This document shows, piece by piece, positions 1 through 6,026 of a stretch of DNA of 10,400 nt (position 1 is its first letter; the number at the start of each line of letters is the position of its first letter). This DNA is from Candidatus Woesearchaeota archaeon (GTDB lineage: Archaea; Nanobdellota; Nanobdellia; Woesearchaeales; GW2011-AR4). The position numbers and the translations under genes are program-made. The DNA is taken from positions 1 to 10,400 of the forward strand of contig JAGVXR010000050.1 of the NCBI GenBank assembly GCA_018303645.1. The letters run 5' to 3'. The notes beneath the pieces were generated by a model, which saw only the letters and a list, made by a program, of their open reading frames with translations, made no database searches and was not told where the DNA came from.

Positions 1-951
1 TCGCTTGGCAATGTCGTTGATCCTGCCGAGATTTACGAGAAATACGGGCCGGACACTGCAAGACTTTTCATCTTGTTTGCGGCGTTGCCTGAAAAAGAAT
101 TGGAGTGGAGCGATAAGGGAGTTGCCGGTTCGTTCAGGTTTTTGAACAGGTTTTACAATCTTGTTAATGATAATATTCATGAAATATCACACAAGCCTTA
201 TGACGAGCATAAATTAAACGACAAAGACAGGTATGTTCTGAGCAAGATGCACATAACAATAAAAAATGTTACAGAACACATAGAAAATTTTGAATTCAGC
301 TTGGCAATCGGCAAGGTAATGGAATTTGTAGATGTACTGCAGAAATACAGGGAAAAGAGCAAAGAGATTTTTGGAGAGGCAATTAAAAATCTTGCCCTTC
401 TCATGCTCCCTTTTACCCCCCACTTAAGCGAAGAATTATGGCACATGGCCAGGCATGAAGGGTTCGCTTCATTGCAGGAATGGCCAGTCTATGATGAAAA
501 CAAGATTGACAAAATGGCAGAAGCGGTTGCAGCTCTGGTTGAAAGCACAAAAAAAGATATACTTCAGATATTGAAATTAGCGCAGATTGAAAAGCCTAAA
601 AAAATAACTTTGTTTGTTGCGGAAAAATGGAGATATGATTTTATGGAAAAATTAAGGGAAAAGATGAAAAAGACAAGAAAATCAAGTGAGATAATAAAAG
701 AATTGATGGCGACTGATCTGAAGATTTACTGGCAGGAAATAAGCAAAATGATTCCAACGCTTTTAAACGATGAAACAAAAATTCCCCATATTATTTTAGG
801 CCAAGACGTCGAGTTTCATGCGTTGAATGATGCCTCGCAGAATTATGATGAAGAGTTTAAATGCAAAATAGAAGTTAGAGTGGCAGAAAACTCTAAAGAG
901 CCAAAAGCAAGGCAGGCAATGCCTGGAAAAGCGGCTATTTTGGTTGAATGA
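1..951 (+). CDS. leuS: Leucyl-tRNA synthetase, C-terminal part (5' truncated by window)
   Basis: Class I aminoacyl-tRNA synthetase that charges tRNA-Leu in the cytoplasm. The reading frame is open from base 1 and begins at SLGNVVDP, the segment that carries the last Ser of the KMSKS ATP-binding motif and follows it; the KMSK residues lie outside the window. It continues with YGPDTARLFILFAA and EWSDKGVAGS, typical of archaeal/eukaryotic-type LeuRS after the KMSKS loop. An anticodon-binding helical bundle follows (about residues 55-200 of the visible 316), including LLMLPFTPHLSEELW, then a charged C-terminal extension ending MPGKAAILVE. The first internal ATG, at base 73, is not a start. The stop TGA (949-951) directly abuts the stop of the convergent channel gene, so the two have no intergenic spacer. 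Identity rests on family motifs recognised by eye; the closely related IleRS/ValRS are less likely because of the LEWSD-type sequence. Confidence 0.94.
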   Translation, partial: SLGNVVDPAEIYEKYGPDTARLFILFAALPEKELEWSDKGVAGSFRFLNRFYNLVNDNIHEISHKPYDEHKLNDKDRYVLSKMHITIKNVTEHIENFEFSLAIGKVMEFVDVLQKYREKSKEIFGEAIKNLALLMLPFTPHLSEELWHMARHEGFASLQEWPVYDENKIDKMAEAVAALVESTKKDILQILKLAQIEKPKKITLFVAEKWRYDFMEKLREKMKKTRKSSEIIKELMATDLKIYWQEISKMIPTLLNDETKIPHIILGQDVEFHALNDASQNYDEEFKCKIEVRVAENSKEPKARQAMPGKAAILVE

Positions 952-1401
952 TTATTTTTTCCTTATAGGTTTATTGTACTCTCCCACTAACTTTCCTGGT
1001 TCAAAATTGAGTAAACTCTTTATTTTTTCAAAAAATGTTCTGGGATGTCTTATTTTTATATTTGAGAGCTTTTCCAGCCAGAACTCCTCCCTCACCTCGA
1101 CAAAGTGCGCTGCTATAACCGACAGCCCGTACAAAGCCACCCCTACCCCGGCAAACATATAGAATATTGTGAATATCTTACCGATGTCTGTTTTTGGGGT
1201 TATGTCGCCGTAGCCTACTGTTGTCATAGTATATGCAGAGAAATAAAGCGCGTCAATGTATCGCCATTTTTCGGCATAGCTGTAAAATGTAGCGCCCCCG
1301 AACAAGAACAGCAGTATAACTATGGTAATATAGCCTATCCTCCTGTGAAACTCCTTGTGCTCTTCCTCCTCCGCCTGCATTAACTTTTTCTTATCTATCA
1401 T
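952..1401 (-). CDS. Two-transmembrane potassium channel subunit
   Basis: Small inner-membrane K+ channel of the ion-channel-2 (KcsA/MthK pore) type, 149 residues. It has a charged cytoplasmic N terminus (1-21, run of Glu 11-14), a first membrane helix (about 23-42), a pore helix (50-60), the signature selectivity filter TVGYGD (61-66), a second membrane helix (about 76-99, with glycines near G85/G87 and G92 as possible hinge) and a basic C-terminal tail of about 50 residues. No RCK/TrkA nucleotide-binding domain is present, so any gating domain would have to come from another gene; the tail is too short. Four subunits would be needed for a pore. The start ATG (1399-1401) has a weak TATA-like element (CTATACAAT, minus strand, about 24 bases upstream) and no Shine-Dalgarno motif. 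The stop TAA (952-954) abuts leuS. Pore function is secure from the filter; ligand and physiology are unknown. Confidence 0.92.
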   Translation of the reverse strand: MIDKKKLMQAEEEEHKEFHRRIGYITIVILLFLFGGATFYSYAEKWRYIDALYFSAYTMTTVGYGDITPKTDIGKIFTIFYMFAGVGVALYGLSVIAAHFVEVREEFWLEKLSNIKIRHPRTFFEKIKSLLNFEPGKLVGEYNKPIRKK

Positions 1402-1743
1402 CTAATTGAAACGCATTGGAATTGTATAGGGAACTTTGAATAATACTCCATTTTACTTATTTACTTTCACATATAGCCGAACAACCAAGTAACTTGGTAT
1501 CATTCAAAGTTCTCTTAGTGAATACTTGAAAACTAGTTTTCAAGCAACGGAATTTTGATAAAAATCCGAGGTGCTCAGAAATGCATTGCATTTCTGACAT
1601 TCCAAAAAATGCAAGGCATTTTTTAGGATTTGACAATTAACATGGATATTCAAAATCCCCTATATAAACTTTATGTTAATTGGATTTATCAGTGCTGAAA
1701 AAAATAATAAAGCATATAAACCATGTCAGATTTGTAAATAAAT
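1402..1743. repeat. Non-coding spacer filled with inverted repeats
   Basis: No convincing ORF or tRNA here. Read by eye it contains a chain of dyads: AGGGAACTTTGAAT (1428-1441) with its complement at 1502-1515 (one G-T wobble, arms continued by ATAC/GTAT); ACCAAGT-A-ACTTGGT (1484-1498); a perfect 20-bp palindrome at 1525-1544 (arm CTTGAAAACT); TCAGAAATGCA-T-TGCATTTCTGA (1575-1597); AAAAAATGC-AAG-GCATTTTTT (1604-1624) flanked by TCC/GGA; and CAATTAACAT (1634-1643) with its perfect complement at 1673-1682, which encloses a TATA-like stretch at 1661-1668. Outer AAATCC (1562-1567) and GGATTT (1626-1631) could form an enclosing stem. The same style of hairpin cluster occurs at 4632-4820. Function unknown: structured RNA, mobile-element remnant, or terminator/insulator are all possible. 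Confidence 0.7.
1715..1720 (+). promoter_or_regulatory. TATA box of the nadK-ilvE-thiL operon
   Basis: TATAAA in the context AAAGCATATAAACC, centred 27 bases before the nadK ATG at 1744. This archaeal spacing puts the transcription start at or next to the start codon, so the mRNA is probably leaderless. No Shine-Dalgarno motif is present. A second TATA-like stretch at 1661-1668 (TATATAAA) would start transcription near 1688 and may serve a longer transcript. Confidence 0.6.
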
Positions 1744-2532
1744 ATGAAACCCGGCAAAACACTAGTTGTTTATACCACTCCAAGAACAAATGAACAAAAA
1801 TTAACATTGAAAATAATTAGAAACGTATTAAAAAAATACAAAATAAGCCACAAGTTTGCCAACAGGGACAGATTAAGAAAGGTGCAGTTTAAAAGTAGAA
1901 ATTTTATCATTGCCGTTGGCGGCGACGGCACTTTTTTAAGGGCGGCCCAGTTTATTGATAATCAGCTTTTGTTTGGAGTTAATGCTGATGCAAAGAACAA
2001 GGAAGGATTTTTTATGAAGGCTGACAAGAATAGCTTTAAAAAAAAAATCATAAAAATAATAAAAGGCAAAGCAAAAATTAAAAAATTGTCAAGGCTAGAG
2101 GCGCGCATAAATGGCAAAAAAGTTGAAAGCCTTGCGCTAAATGAATTTTTTATAGGAACGAGGAAATCGTACCATGCCGCCAAATACGTCATCAAAATAG
2201 GCGGAAAGAGGGAGAGGCAGAAAAGCAGCGGCATTCTGGTGACAACTCCGACCGGCAGCTACGCATGGGCAAAATCATGCTGCAGGAGGGTACTGCCTTT
2301 AAATTCGAATGAATACCAGTTTGTCGTCCGCGAGCCGTATGAGGGCAAAATTTTCAGGGATTACAAGTTAAAATATGGTATTTTGAGTCCAAATCAAAAA
2401 ATAATTATAATTTCAGAGATGTTAGACGGGGTTTTGGTTGCGGATTCCGTAAGCAAGGAATATGAGTTTAAAAATGGCAGCAACGCAGTTATAAAATCAT
2501 CAAATAATCATATCAATGCAATATGGGAGTAG
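1744..2532 (+). CDS. nadK: NAD kinase
   Basis: Phosphorylates NAD to NADP with ATP (or polyphosphate) in the cytoplasm. The 262-residue length fits archaeal NAD kinases. Visible motifs: GGDGT at 59-63 (nucleotide-binding and catalytic Asp), NE in ALNEFFIG (133-134), the TTPTGSYAW loop (167-175; family STPTGSTAY), and MLDGVLVADS around Asp229. An odd stretch is SCCRR (178-182), where the family normally reads S-A-x-G-G. The DNA at 2275-2292 would read Ser-Ala-Ala-Gly-Gly if one base were removed after TCA and one G added before GTA, so it looks like two compensating one-base shifts confined to four codons. The downstream segment (YQFVVREPYEGKIF) is back in a plausible frame. The gene is first in the operon; its last 10 bases overlap ilvE. 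Start chosen from the leaderless TATA spacing. Confidence 0.92.
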   Translation: MKPGKTLVVYTTPRTNEQKLTLKIIRNVLKKYKISHKFANRDRLRKVQFKSRNFIIAVGGDGTFLRAAQFIDNQLLFGVNADAKNKEGFFMKADKNSFKKKIIKIIKGKAKIKKLSRLEARINGKKVESLALNEFFIGTRKSYHAAKYVIKIGGKRERQKSSGILVTTPTGSYAWAKSCCRRVLPLNSNEYQFVVREPYEGKIFRDYKLKYGILSPNQKIIIISEMLDGVLVADSVSKEYEFKNGSNAVIKSSNNHINAIWE

Positions 2533-3338
2533 CAACAACCAAATTTGTGTGGATGGATGGGGAGCTTGTCAGATGGAAAAATGCAAAAGTGCACATAATG
2601 ACGCATGCGCTGCATTATGGAAGCTCAGTCTTTGAAGGGCTGCATTCCTATAAAACCAGTCATGGCGCAGCTATTTTCAGGCTTAATGATCACTTGGAAA
2701 GGTTTTTTCAGTCTGCAAATGCCTTGAGCATGGATATAAAATTTACAAAAAAAGAGCTGGAAAATGCTGTCAAAAATCTGGTAAAAATAAATAAAATAAA
2801 TAATGGCTACGTAAGGCCGTTGGCTTACTATGGCTACGGCCCGGTTGGAATTTTCCCAAAGAGCATACCGACTAATGTAGCCTTGGTTGCGATGCATTGG
2901 GGGAATTACTACTCCAAGAATTTGAGAATTGCATCTTCCATGAGGAAAAGGGGATTTGATGAGGCATTGATGCTGGATTATGAAGGCTATGTTGCAGAAG
3001 GCCCTGCCGAGAACATATTCATTGTCAAGGATGGAGATTTGATAACTCCCAACAGCAGGAGCGCGTTGCATGGCATTACAAGAAAATCCATACTGGAAAT
3101 AAGCAAGGATCTGGGCACCATGGCTTATGAAAGAAAAGTAACTTTAAATGAGGTTAAAAATGCCGATGAGGTGTTCTTTTGCGGGACTGCAACAGAAATA
3201 GCGCCTGTTATTGAGGTTAACCGCAAAAAAATCGGAGATGGAAAAATAGGCGAGGTTACATTAAAAATAAAAAACAAGTACCTCGATATTGTGAGGGGCA
3301 AAGACAGGAAATACATTAAATGGCTGGCTTTTGTCTGA
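2523..3338 (+). CDS. ilvE: Branched-chain amino acid aminotransferase-like protein lacking the PLP-lysine segment
   Basis: Fold-type IV (class IV) PLP aminotransferase family, which normally interconverts Leu/Ile/Val and their 2-oxo acids. Recognisable segments are the N-terminal domain (WMDGELVRWKNAKVHIMTH, then ALHYGSSVFEG at 29-39), FRLNDHLERF (52-61), YVRPL (96-100), DEALMLDYEGYVAEG (146-160) with the AENIF continuation containing the conserved Glu163, ALHGITR (181-187), and CGTATEIAPV (220-229). Compared with E. coli IlvE as I recall it, the interval between the WG of AMHWG (126-127) and RGF (143-145) is 17 residues from the W instead of 51. About 34 residues are missing, including the AAKAGGNY-type segment with the Schiff-base lysine. 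The reading frame is intact on both sides. So either the protein is catalytically dead or repurposed, or the assembly has lost about 102 bases. It overlaps nadK by 10 bases and is followed by thiL after 3 bases; no Shine-Dalgarno motif is seen. Confidence 0.88.
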   Translation: MGVATTKFVWMDGELVRWKNAKVHIMTHALHYGSSVFEGLHSYKTSHGAAIFRLNDHLERFFQSANALSMDIKFTKKELENAVKNLVKINKINNGYVRPLAYYGYGPVGIFPKSIPTNVALVAMHWGNYYSKNLRIASSMRKRGFDEALMLDYEGYVAEGPAENIFIVKDGDLITPNSRSALHGITRKSILEISKDLGTMAYERKVTLNEVKNADEVFFCGTATEIAPVIEVNRKKIGDGKIGEVTLKIKNKYLDIVRGKDRKYIKWLAFV

Positions 3339-3341
3339 AAT

Positions 3342-4301
3342 ATGAAAATAAAGGACATCGGGGGAGAATTTGGGTTAATTGAAAGGATAAAAAAGAAGGT
3401 AAAGTTATATTCTAAAGGGGTTATTGCAGGAATTGGAGACGATTCAGCTGTTTTGGAGTACGATAAACATAATTATCTTATTTTCACAACCGACTCGCTG
3501 GCTGAAAACAGGCATTTTTTTAAGTCCTTCAAGCCAAGACAAATTGGAATGAAGGCGATTGAGCAGAATGTGAGCGACATTGCCGCAATGGGCGGCTTGC
3601 CTAAATACGCTGTTGTTTCTTTTGGGCTGCCAAAAAATATTGACGTTGATGTAATTGACGGAATTGTTGGCGGAATTAATAGAAAATGCAGGCAATATGG
3701 GATAAATTTTGTCGGAGGGAATTTGTCATCGTCAGGGCAGATTATAATAAACGTATCTATGCTGGGGTTTGTGGAGAAAAAATATCTGGCATTGAGAAGC
3801 GGGGCAAAAATTGGTGACTTGATTTTTTGCAGCGGCAATGTCGGAAAATCCGCTGCCGGACTGGAGCTATTAAAAAATAATAAAAAGGGAAAATCAATAA
3901 AAAATCATCTCGAGCCGGAATGCAGGCTTGGTTTGGCAAGAAAGCTTGTAAAAATCGGCATTAATTCAATGATTGACGTCAGCGACGGGGTTGCCTCTGA
4001 ATTAAGGCATATTTGCGAGGAGTCAAAAGCCGGGGCTATAATTTATGCAGATAAAATCCCAATATCAAAAAACGCAATAAATGGCGCCAAAAAACTGAAC
4101 AGAAACCCCCTTGATTTTGCCCTTTATGGAGGGGAGGATTTTGAATTGGTGTTTACTGCAAATAAAAACAGGTTAAAGCAGTTAAAAAAATATGATGTAA
4201 CATTCATTGGGGAAGTTGTTGACAAAAAATACGGCGTTAAAATGATAAAAAATGGCAGAAAATATAATTTAAGGAATGGGTTTGATCATTTTAAAAAGTA
4301 G
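3342..4301 (+). CDS. thiL: Thiamine-monophosphate kinase
   Basis: Phosphorylates thiamine monophosphate to thiamine pyrophosphate with ATP in the cytoplasm, the last step of TPP synthesis. The 319 residues match the family length. Motifs in order: GIGDDSAV (30-37, Mg-ATP aspartates), TTDSLAEN (49-56), the NVSDIAAMGG helix (76-85, family signature), VGGN (124-127), MIDVSDGVASEL (210-221) and ALYGGEDFELVF (260-271). At 125-127 the family usually has GGD, with Asp contributing to metal binding; here it is GGN, a conservative but possibly meaningful change. TPP is the cofactor of 2-oxo acid and acetolactate enzymes, which gives a loose metabolic link to the ilvE neighbour. It starts 3 bases after ilvE stops, so it is almost certainly cotranscribed. 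The stop TAG (4299-4301) touches the 3' end of the opposing SRP RNA gene, so the two transcripts overlap tail to tail. Confidence 0.93.
   Translation: MKIKDIGGEFGLIERIKKKVKLYSKGVIAGIGDDSAVLEYDKHNYLIFTTDSLAENRHFFKSFKPRQIGMKAIEQNVSDIAAMGGLPKYAVVSFGLPKNIDVDVIDGIVGGINRKCRQYGINFVGGNLSSSGQIIINVSMLGFVEKKYLALRSGAKIGDLIFCSGNVGKSAAGLELLKNNKKGKSIKNHLEPECRLGLARKLVKIGINSMIDVSDGVASELRHICEESKAGAIIYADKIPISKNAINGAKKLNRNPLDFALYGGEDFELVFTANKNRLKQLKKYDVTFIGEVVDKKYGVKMIKNGRKYNLRNGFDHFKK
4290..4299 (-). terminator. T-run terminator of the SRP RNA gene
   Basis: Minus strand reads TACTTTTTAA straight after the closing GUCCUCC of the SRP RNA. T-runs are the usual archaeal termination signal. It lies within the last codons of thiL on the other strand. 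Confidence 0.45.
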
Positions 4302-4569
4302 GAGGACGTGCCTGAAAATGGGCAAAAGCTATTGCGGTTAGCTACCTTGTTGCCGACTCCACTCTGTTACTCATAAGCACCAATGCCTAAGATTACCGCT
4401 GCTTTCTTCCGAACCTTACGGATTTTCAAAAACACAAGTCCTATAAGACAGAGCTTCTACGCCAGCAGCAAGACTAATGGCAATAACTCAAGCTGCTTCC
4501 AAGCTTCACCGCGCCTGAGCACGTTTGCGCTTACAGGAGAGTGCTAGCTTCCCGGCAGAGTCCTCCCGC
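4301..4569 (-). ncRNA. Signal recognition particle 7S RNA (archaeal type)
   Basis: RNA scaffold of the SRP, which with SRP54 and SRP19 targets nascent membrane and secreted proteins. On the minus strand the ends pair as archaeal helix 1: GGAGGAC near the 5' end (plus 4560-4566) with GUCCUCC at the 3' end (plus 4301-4307). The Alu domain shows CCUGUAAGCGCAAACG (CCUGUAA at plus 4531-4537), matching the conserved UGUAA loop region of archaeal SRP RNA. The S domain shows the helix 8 SRP54 site UUCGGAAGAAAGCAGC (plus 4398-4413), with the GGAA tetraloop and the AGCAGC side of the asymmetric loop. The length of about 269 is a little below the usual archaeal 300. A TATA-like element lies about 25 bases upstream, and a run of five T follows the 3' end (plus 4293-4297), inside thiL. 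The exact ends are uncertain by a few bases. RNase P RNA was considered; the helix 8 motif decides. Confidence 0.92.
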
Positions 4570-4587
4570 AGGTAGAATAGCATTTGG

Positions 4588-4603
4588 ATTTTAAAGTTTA
4601 TCT
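4588..4603 (-). promoter_or_regulatory. Promoter of the SRP RNA gene
   Basis: Minus strand AGATAAACTTTAAAAT, with the TATA-like TTTAAA centred near 4594, about 25 bases before the inferred 5' end at 4568-4570, as expected for an archaeal TBP/TFB promoter. Confidence 0.5.
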
Positions 4604-4631
4604 GTTTAATTGATGTATGTTTATTAATTAT

Positions 4632-4820
4632 AGTAAAGGACACAAGTTTTTAGACATAAATATGTCCTTTACTTGTCGAAAATCAAAGATTTTCGAGCAC
4701 TCGAAAACCGTAAGGTTTTCTTTGTAGAGCAAATCAAAGATTTGCGAATGCTCGAAAATCCTTTTAGGATTTATCGACATATTACGAACAGACAACTATT
4801 GTATAAATATTTTTGTCTGT
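4632..4820. repeat. Cluster of short hairpins in a 3' intergenic region
   Basis: Six dyads follow one another with little spacing. AGTAAAGGACA (4632-4642) has a perfect complement at 4663-4673. TCGAAAATC-AAA-GATTTTCGA spans 4676-4696. GAAAACC-GTAA-GGTTTTC spans 4703-4720. GCAAATC-AAA-GATTTGC spans 4729-4745. AAATCC and GGATTT (4756-4761, 4767-4772) form another. ACAGACAA (4788-4795) pairs with TTGTCTGT (4813-4820). TGTCGA (4674-4679) and TCGACA (4774-4779) could close the middle four into a multibranch structure, in competition with the second hairpin. Stem sequences differ but loops recur (AAA twice). No ORF is seen in 4570-4856; apart from the SRP promoter this is all I find there. The region lies between an SRP promoter and the 3' end of the protease gene, so it is neither gene's leader in the usual sense. 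Confidence 0.7.
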
Positions 4821-4856
4821 GAGTATATGTTGTCCTCTTCCCGTAGTTTACGAAAT

Positions 4857-5759
4857 TCAAATGAACAATACAACCAAATAACCCAAAAGACATCCCAAGC
4901 TTAGTACGGGCATTGCAGGATAAAACTTGTTTTCCTGCCCTTTAATAAGCAGAATCAGTAAAGCAATGCTTACAAAAACCGGTATTACAGATGTTTTTAG
5001 GAATCCTGCCAATATTGTTTCTTTGAGCATCAGGTCCTTCATGACAACTCCTGCAAATATCAGCGTAAAGCCTATGTCGCCACCACCCAGAACAGCCACC
5101 TTGGATTTTTTTCCCTGGGCGCTTGTTTTTAATGATTTGCCTTCTGTTGGGATTTTCACCTTTTCATAAGGTATCACCAATCCAGCAAAAACTTTTGATT
5201 TTGACTGGAACTTTGCCATTTGTATCATATGCCCCGTCTTATAGACTGCTATAAAGTCGTATATGGAAATTACAATTAAAAGCATGGAAGCGGCAAATAA
5301 ATTAATTATGGGAACAAAAATAGCTGCCAAGCCCCCGTAGATGAATACTTCAGAGATGTTTTGAATTATTATATGAGGCTTGTATAATTTTAAAATAGAG
5401 AGTGCCAATGCGAGAACCGCTGCAATGATGTTGTTGATGAATGCTGCAAATGCTATTGCAAGCGTAAGCCACACTGTGGCAAAAAACCAGATTTTCCAGA
5501 TTAACGGCTTGTTGAACTTCACAAGCAGCAGGACTAGAATTGTGCCTATGAAAATTGATACGCTGATGTAAATAAAGGATGTGCTTTGATTTTCCACCTC
5601 AGGCCTTTCGATGTTGTAGGGCAAAGGCTTCATGATGATTTCTTTCTTTTCAATGCTTTTTTCATGGTCAATGTACTGGTTTATTATCAGCAGTCCTACA
5701 AGCTGCGACATTAGGAAGAATGAAACCAAAGCTACAGTAACTTTTAATGTATGCTTCAT
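4857..5759 (-). CDS. Presenilin/signal-peptide-peptidase-like intramembrane aspartyl protease
   Basis: GxGD-type aspartyl protease that cleaves membrane helices within the bilayer, 300 residues. Membrane segments by hydrophobicity: about 8-27, 62-81, 90-108, 110-124, 138-168, 224-240, 247-272 and 281-300. Catalytic Asp168 lies in SIYDFIAVYKTGHM (YD motif) and Asp228 in GGGDIGF (GxGD motif). The C-terminal PAL-type motif appears as PAMP (281-284) in YPAMPVLSLG, a small deviation from PALP. A hydrophilic loop (182-220, rich in Lys and Ser) separates the two catalytic helices, as in archaeal presenilin homologues such as PSH/MCMJR1. The substrate cannot be told; signal-peptide remnants or anchors of surface proteins are plausible. 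The start ATG (5757-5759) fits a leaderless promoter (minus-strand TTTATTAAAC at 5782-5791). The gene is divergent from the HTH/surface-protein operon and shares with it the dyad-rich upstream region. Confidence 0.92.
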   Translation of the reverse strand: MKHTLKVTVALVSFFLMSQLVGLLIINQYIDHEKSIEKKEIIMKPLPYNIERPEVENQSTSFIYISVSIFIGTILVLLLVKFNKPLIWKIWFFATVWLTLAIAFAAFINNIIAAVLALALSILKLYKPHIIIQNISEVFIYGGLAAIFVPIINLFAASMLLIVISIYDFIAVYKTGHMIQMAKFQSKSKVFAGLVIPYEKVKIPTEGKSLKTSAQGKKSKVAVLGGGDIGFTLIFAGVVMKDLMLKETILAGFLKTSVIPVFVSIALLILLIKGQENKFYPAMPVLSLGCLLGYLVVLFI

Positions 5760-5781
5760 AATTAATAGAAAAATTGTAAAA

Positions 5782-5791
5782 GTTTAATAAA
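5782..5791 (-). promoter_or_regulatory. TATA-like promoter of the protease gene
   Basis: Minus-strand TTTATTAAAC centred about 27 bases before the ATG at 5759, consistent with a leaderless transcript. The nearest 19-bp dyad (5821-5839) lies about 30 bases further upstream. Confidence 0.5.
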
Positions 5792-5820
5792 GTATGCTTA
5801 AAATCAAAATTAATATCATA

Positions 5821-6017
5821 TTTCTTATATAATAAGAAAAAATACCTCTATAATAAGAAAGTTTAACTTATATAATAGGAAATCACTCTTAATAAAGATT
5901 ATATATTTTGTAGGTGCATCAAATATTTTACTTATAAAAATAGATTTTATTCTTATATGATAAGAAATTTAAGATAAATAGTAAACTTTATATATAAGTT
6001 ACCTACATAATAGGATA
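5821..6017. promoter_or_regulatory. Array of five 19-bp dyad operator-like sites
   Basis: Reference copy TTTCTTAT-ATA-ATAAGAAA, perfect 8-bp arms, at 5821-5839. Further copies, with matches to it over 19 bases counted by eye: 5842-5860 (14), 5864-5882 (16), 5949-5967 (17, TTCTTAT-ATG-ATAAGAA) and 5999-6017 (14, CCTACATAATAGG core). Centres are at 5830, 5851, 5873, 5958 and 6008, so the first three are 21 and 22 bases apart, about two turns of B-DNA. The last two bracket the TATA box at 5987-5998, and the final one lies between TATA and the expected transcription start, a classic repressor position. The region is AT-rich, so some similarity is expected by chance; the perfect dyads at 5821 and 5949 and the phasing argue against chance alone. 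The binding protein is unknown; the downstream HTH-module protein is the obvious candidate. Confidence 0.6.
5987..5998 (+). promoter_or_regulatory. TATA box of the HTH/surface-protein operon
   Basis: TTTATATATAAG preceded by GTAAAC (possible BRE), close to the archaeal consensus. It predicts a transcription start near 6018-6020, leaving only 7-9 bases before the ATG of the small ORF at 6027 and about 115 bases before the HTH-module ATG at 6135. Confidence 0.65.
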
Positions 6018-6026
6018 AATAATAAA

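Noticed and set aside
952..1383. Plus-strand ORFs opposite the channel gene (944-1162, 1105-1383)
   Set aside because: They are shadows of the potassium channel gene, which has a clear selectivity filter on the minus strand.
4301..4569. RNase P RNA or a tRNA cluster
   Set aside because: The helix 8 UUCGGAAGAAAGCAGC motif, the CCUGUAA Alu loop and the paired ends identify SRP RNA; no cloverleaf with a TTCRANY loop is visible.
5821..6017. CRISPR array
   Set aside because: Repeats are short, degenerate, palindromic and separated by only a few bases or by irregular gaps; there are no uniform unique spacers and no cas genes.
5760..6026. Replication origin with iteron or ORB-like repeats
   Set aside because: The region is AT-rich and repeated, but there is no Orc1/Cdc6 gene nearby and no G-rich ORB motif, and the sites are placed around a TATA box in a divergent promoter, which fits operators better.
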